From assembly GCA_002150815.3 (NCBI GenBank), contig NDFF03000370.1, forward strand, positions 558,001-622,000: 64,000 bases of DNA, given 5' to 3'. This document shows positions 58,723 to 64,000 of this stretch, one piece after another. A program made the position numbers and the translations under genes. Within the stretch, counting starts at the first letter, position 1. Each line of letters starts with the position of its first letter. The notes below the pieces were generated by a model, which was not told the origin of the DNA, did not search any database, and saw only the letters and a list, made by a program, of their open reading frames with translations. The stretch is from Grammothele lineata. Lineage: Eukaryota; Basidiomycota; Agaricomycetes; Polyporales; Polyporaceae.

Positions 58723-61309
58723 TTAGGGCGTGGAGTTGTCCGGCTTGTACGTCCTCGTCTGGTTCGCAGGGCCCAAGGCAGACCACTGTTTGCACAGTGA
58801 TGTGATATCCGGATGACTCCGCTGCGAGCGACGGATGGAGGGCTCAGGCGGGGCGCCGGACGAGGAGGTCATGCTGATAGAAGAGACGCGCGCCCGACGT
58901 CGCACAGGCGAGGCGATGGGAGACGTCTGCGACGGGTGCCGTGAATGTGAAGGGGAGAGGTGGAGGGTGCTGGAAGCGGAAACGGAGGCGACGTCTGCGA
59001 TGGTATTGAACGTCGCGCGCAGGCGTGAGAACGAGGGAGCCTTCGTGAGCGGGGGCCGCGTCTCGGGCGTCGTCGGTGGCGATGGGGGCGCGTACACGGT
59101 TTGCACACGGACGGCCCCGTCACCGAAGTCACCCTCGTCTTCAGTGTCAGACGACACGTACATGGCGCCCCAGCTCGGCTCCTCGAGCGGAGGCGTTGGC
59201 GAGCGGGATGATTGTGGGTGCCGCTTGTGGTGGTATGACCGTCCACGGGGCTTACTGCTAGAGGATTGGGAGAGTAGTTCGGGGCTTGCGCCAGTCTCCG
59301 TGCCATCGCCGCGGACGACACGGGTAGCGCCGTTGTCGATTTCGTCCTCGAGGTTCTTCTCCGCAGTCGGTTCAAAGTACTGCGGCGTACGGCTCTGGTA
59401 CTGAGGCAGGAATTTCCAGACGAAGTCGTGACACGAGTTAAAGGCGTGAGAGGCTGGCTCGAGGAAGGGAATCGATTGAAAGACGTGGACCTGGAATAAC
59501 GTAAGACAACGGACGAGCGCGTCAAGACCTTCACGATACTTACCATGTCCTCGTAAAGTTCATGCCGGACTTCTACCCCTGCCAGTGACGCCTTGTGGGC
59601 GAGCAACGTGATCTCATCACGGAGCACTTCTACTTCCCCAGCTTGAATGAGCATCGGAGGAAGGCCCTTGAAGTCTCCGAACAGAGGACTAGCATACGGA
59701 TGGGTGAGGTACTTCTCCATATGTTCGCCCAAGTAGCAGAGGATGGGATTCAAGTGATCACCGGGTTGCGGCATTGGGACGATGTCGTACTGAGCATTGC
59801 TTTCCCATGACTCGCAGCTCATCGTGAGGTCTATAGGAGAGTCAAAATGAATTCCCAGCACATAAGGACAACGTCGGTATCACGTACCAACCCATGGAGA
59901 CAGCAGGATGGCACCAGATGGCAAAGGGTAGTCATTGTCTCTGAGATACATTAGAAGAGCTAGCGTTAGACCGCCTCCAGCGCTATCTCCAGCGAAGACG
60001 ATGTTCTCTGGGGGAATTTTGAGATCCTCGACTAGTCTAAAATAGGCGGAGACGGCGTCGTGGAGGGGGCCAGGGAATCGTGTCTCAGGCGCCAGTCGGT
60101 AATTGACGGCTAGAACGACATTCCTCAGCACCATGCGAGTCTGAGAAAGTGGAAAGAACTCACCGAAAACCCGCGCATCCAAGTGCTTAGCAAGAGGGAT
60201 AGTGATGAGCCGGTGAGTAGCAGCACTGAACATGTAGTACGCTCCTATAGAAAGCGCATATAGTCAGTCGGACGGGATTTAGACATACAACATGTAGGAC
60301 ATACCGCCGTGGAGGTACAATACGACGCGTTCTTTCCGTTTACCTTTCCCCGGGGCCGTTCCTGAAATCTTGCCCTCTTTGCGGGCCCGCCATTCAGACT
60401 GGAGTCGACGCCAGGTACGCTTTCCCACAACCCATTCTCCAGAGAGCTCCCGCTTTCCGTTCTCGGCAGCATCATACTGAGATAGGATTCCACGAAGACG
60501 CCGTTTGCGTACTGGGAAGGAAACGGGGGTGACGAGAGCGTCGGATGGAACTGGAACGAGCCCGCCTATGCTCATGAGCATCCGGATGGTTTCCTGAGAA
60601 TGCAGCTTTAGTGGCACTTCGAAAGGTTAGTAAGGATAAACTCACGATGTCAGTCAAGTAAGAGTAACGGCTAACATCCCTCATTATGCTTGAGAGAAGA
60701 GTCATTTCGATTCCCCACGATTTGCGACGGGGTCCCCATAATTGATGAGATAGCACATCGGCAGCAAGCGTCGTCGCTACACGGTAGAGATGGTCAGGTT
60801 CAGCTCATCGTCGACGACGTATGCAGCCACAGGGGCGGAGAGGATGCAGCAGACGTCATGGGCTGGACCAAAACGAAAATGAATGGGAGAAGCCGGCTTC
60901 CCCGCGTTACCCCACACTGCAACGTGGCCGAAGCGCGCGGGGTAGCCATCAAGCAAATCTCGACAGACGATGACGATGACGACGGACAAGAGTCACGAAG
61001 CTCCCAGGGCCGACGCGCAGCGACTCGAAGCCCGACAGGCTGGCGGGGAGATCGGCAGCACTCACCCTTAACAGCGGCGAAGGCACCGTACTTCCAAAGA
61101 TGCCACAATCGCACCGGCTCGCTCTCCCGTTGCTTGAGTTTGGGATCCCCGACGCGCGCGGAGGGAGGGAGGGGGACACCGGGGTACTGGAAGTGCCGCA
61201 AGGCATCTGCGGGGCTGGACAGGTCTTCAGAGAGCCTCGTCCGCACGGCGAGCTTGGGCTCGTCAGAGTGGATCGTATCCGAGGGATTTCCGGACTGGAA
61301 CCAGCGCAT
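58723..61309 (-). CDS. Hormone-sensitive-lipase-type alpha/beta hydrolase
   Basis: Esterase/lipase of the HSL group (alpha/beta hydrolase fold 3). Start MRWFQSGNPSDTIHSDEPKL at 61309, then HFQYPGVPLPPSARVGDPKL and WHLWKYGAFAAVK. A 289-base intron (60777-61065), the longest seen here, leads to ATTLAADVLSHQLWGPRRKS. Later exons give ETIRMLMSIGGLVPVPSDAL and VVLYLHGG joined to AYYMFSAATHRLITIPLAKH: the HGGAYY oxyanion motif is rebuilt across an intron. The nucleophile motif is IVFAGDSAGGGLTLALLMYL; DEITLLAHKASLAGVEVRHE holds the acid, and MVHVFQSIPFLEP the His. The 200-residue C-terminal tail is Ser/Arg/Pro-rich and acidic, with no domain recognised. Probably a neutral lipid or steryl ester hydrolase on internal membranes; the substrate is not known. 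Confidence 0.88.
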
Positions 61310-61947
61310 GGTGGTCGTGCCGAAGGAGGTACTAGGCGGGGTGAGCCCGATGCAATGTGATTATGAGGCCGCTCGGGCAGACTTGGGGGGAATGTGATTG
61401 AGGTGGAGGTGGGAGGGCGAGAGAGAGACAGAGTGAGGAGACTGGGAGCATGGGCCGATGCAGCCAGGATGGCGCTCTGTAGCAGAGCCTTGCGAGAACG
61501 CGCACGAACCGACGGCCAAGGTCCGCCCTCGACCCAAAAGTGGCAATCACATGGGCCACACTGCACAGTCCGACAATCGTCCGGCGTAGAGAAGATCCTC
61601 CACTGAGCAGCACACACCTCGTTCCGGCATCGACCCTGTCCAACCTCTCGTTTCTCATTGGCCTCCGTGCTACCCCAGCGCCCCTATCGTCCTTCGGTCC
61701 AAGCAAGTGCACACATCCTCCAAAACAGCTCGTCCGCGCAGTCCCCGCTGTCTGTGGGTGACAGTCTCGAGAAAGTCGCCGGTCCTTCCGTGAGCCAAGC
61801 GGCATCCATCTCGCGGCGATGGCTACGATACATGTAGTACAACGGGCCCCATCAATGGTCTCATGACCAGCACACGGTACAACCTATGACCTCAGCGCCC
61901 GTCCCCTCCGTAATGCACTCCCCCTGTACACCAAACGGCCCGCTCGG
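61310..61947. other. Intergenic region between lipase-like and MetAP2 genes
   Basis: Promoter of the lipase-like gene and 3' end of the next gene on the same strand. No gene supported. Confidence 0.45.
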
Positions 61948-63739
<1,792 letters not shown>

Positions 63740-64000
63740 GTCGCTCGTTCGGGCGGTCCCCTGTCTAACGGTTATGCAAACTAGTCGGAGAACAAGGGAG
63801 CAAGTCGAAGGTGGCAGGAGGCTTTGCAATCGCGAAGACGCCTACCCGGATCCATGGTGGATTTCTATCGCCCAGACACGTGACGGGCGACTCGTCTTCT
63901 TGGCCGGCGGCCCTGCCGTCCAGACAAAAATACGGTACAAGCCTCGACTCTCGGAGCTCGCGGCTCCCCGCGCGACGCTGCGCTGCGAGCGGACAACCTG

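Noticed and set aside
60777..60989. Minus-strand frame starting MSVVIVIVCRDLLDGYPARF as part of the lipase-like protein
   Set aside because: Splicing from 61065 directly to 60776 restores the expected AAVKATTLAADVL sequence, so this stretch falls in an intron.

Overview
The window is nuclear DNA of a filamentous basidiomycete, most likely an Agaricomycete; the species cannot be named from sequence alone. The evidence is a dense gene layout with short introns (mostly 45-65 bases, GT..AG), strong G/C preference at third codon positions, pyrimidine-rich leaders before start codons, and fungal gene content: a POM152 pore membrane protein, homocitrate synthase of the alpha-aminoadipate lysine pathway, Isc1-type phospholipase C and Rrb1. 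No tRNA, rRNA, CRISPR array or intact transposon was seen. Exon limits below were inferred by hand from splice signals and conserved protein sequence.

Layout. 60-3958 (-) TAF1 of TFIID; 4324-5677 (+) PA28-type proteasome activator built from very small exons; 5945-7664 (-) Rrb1/GRWD1 ribosome assembly WD40 protein; 8432-9166 (+) MAPEG glutathione transferase; 9537-11073 (+) unknown Ser/Pro-rich protein; 11381-11938 (-) 5-hydroxyisourate hydrolase; 12121-14517 (+) TBC-domain protein lacking both catalytic fingers; 15409-15751 (+) small unknown membrane protein; 15997-17191 (-) Rrp1/Nop52; 17433-19858 (+) gamma-tubulin complex GCP4-type subunit; 20606-23051 (-) NIPA-type Mg transporter; 24452-26322 (+) homocitrate synthase; 26942-28399 (+) inorganic pyrophosphatase; 28865-33407 (-) POM152; 34105-39251 (-) large NRPS-like adenylating/thiolation/multi-membrane protein of the Pls/PosA (epsilon-poly-lysine synthetase) type; 39252-41157 unresolved; 41158-41952 (-) membrane-anchored thioredoxin; 42219-42740 (+) histone H4; 42936-44809 (-) FAD monooxygenase; 45530-46818 (+) kelch protein; 47038-51333 (-) probable Zip2/SHOC1-like meiotic protein; 52433-54846 (+) secreted carboxylesterase; 54847-56773 gene-free with two related hairpins; 56774-58277 (+) Isc1-type sphingolipid phospholipase C; 58723-61309 (-) hormone-sensitive-lipase-type hydrolase; 61948-63739 (-) methionine aminopeptidase 2.

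Most genes are housekeeping and not functionally clustered. They alternate in strand, giving several tight divergent pairs that probably share promoters (HIU hydrolase/TBC protein 182 bp, RRP1/GCP4 241 bp, thioredoxin/histone H4 266 bp, TAF1/PA28 365 bp). The best candidate for unusual biology is the NRPS-like protein at 34105-39251: adenylation and carrier domains fused to a multi-pass membrane region with acyltransferase-like hexapeptide segments and a C-terminal coiled coil. Further points of interest are the 5-, 9-, 14- and 18-base exons of the PA28 gene, a TBC domain with both catalytic residues replaced, a thioredoxin with a C-terminal membrane anchor, a pyrophosphatase gene with two in-frame starts that could serve two compartments, and a paired palindromic repeat near 55.3 and 55.7 kb.
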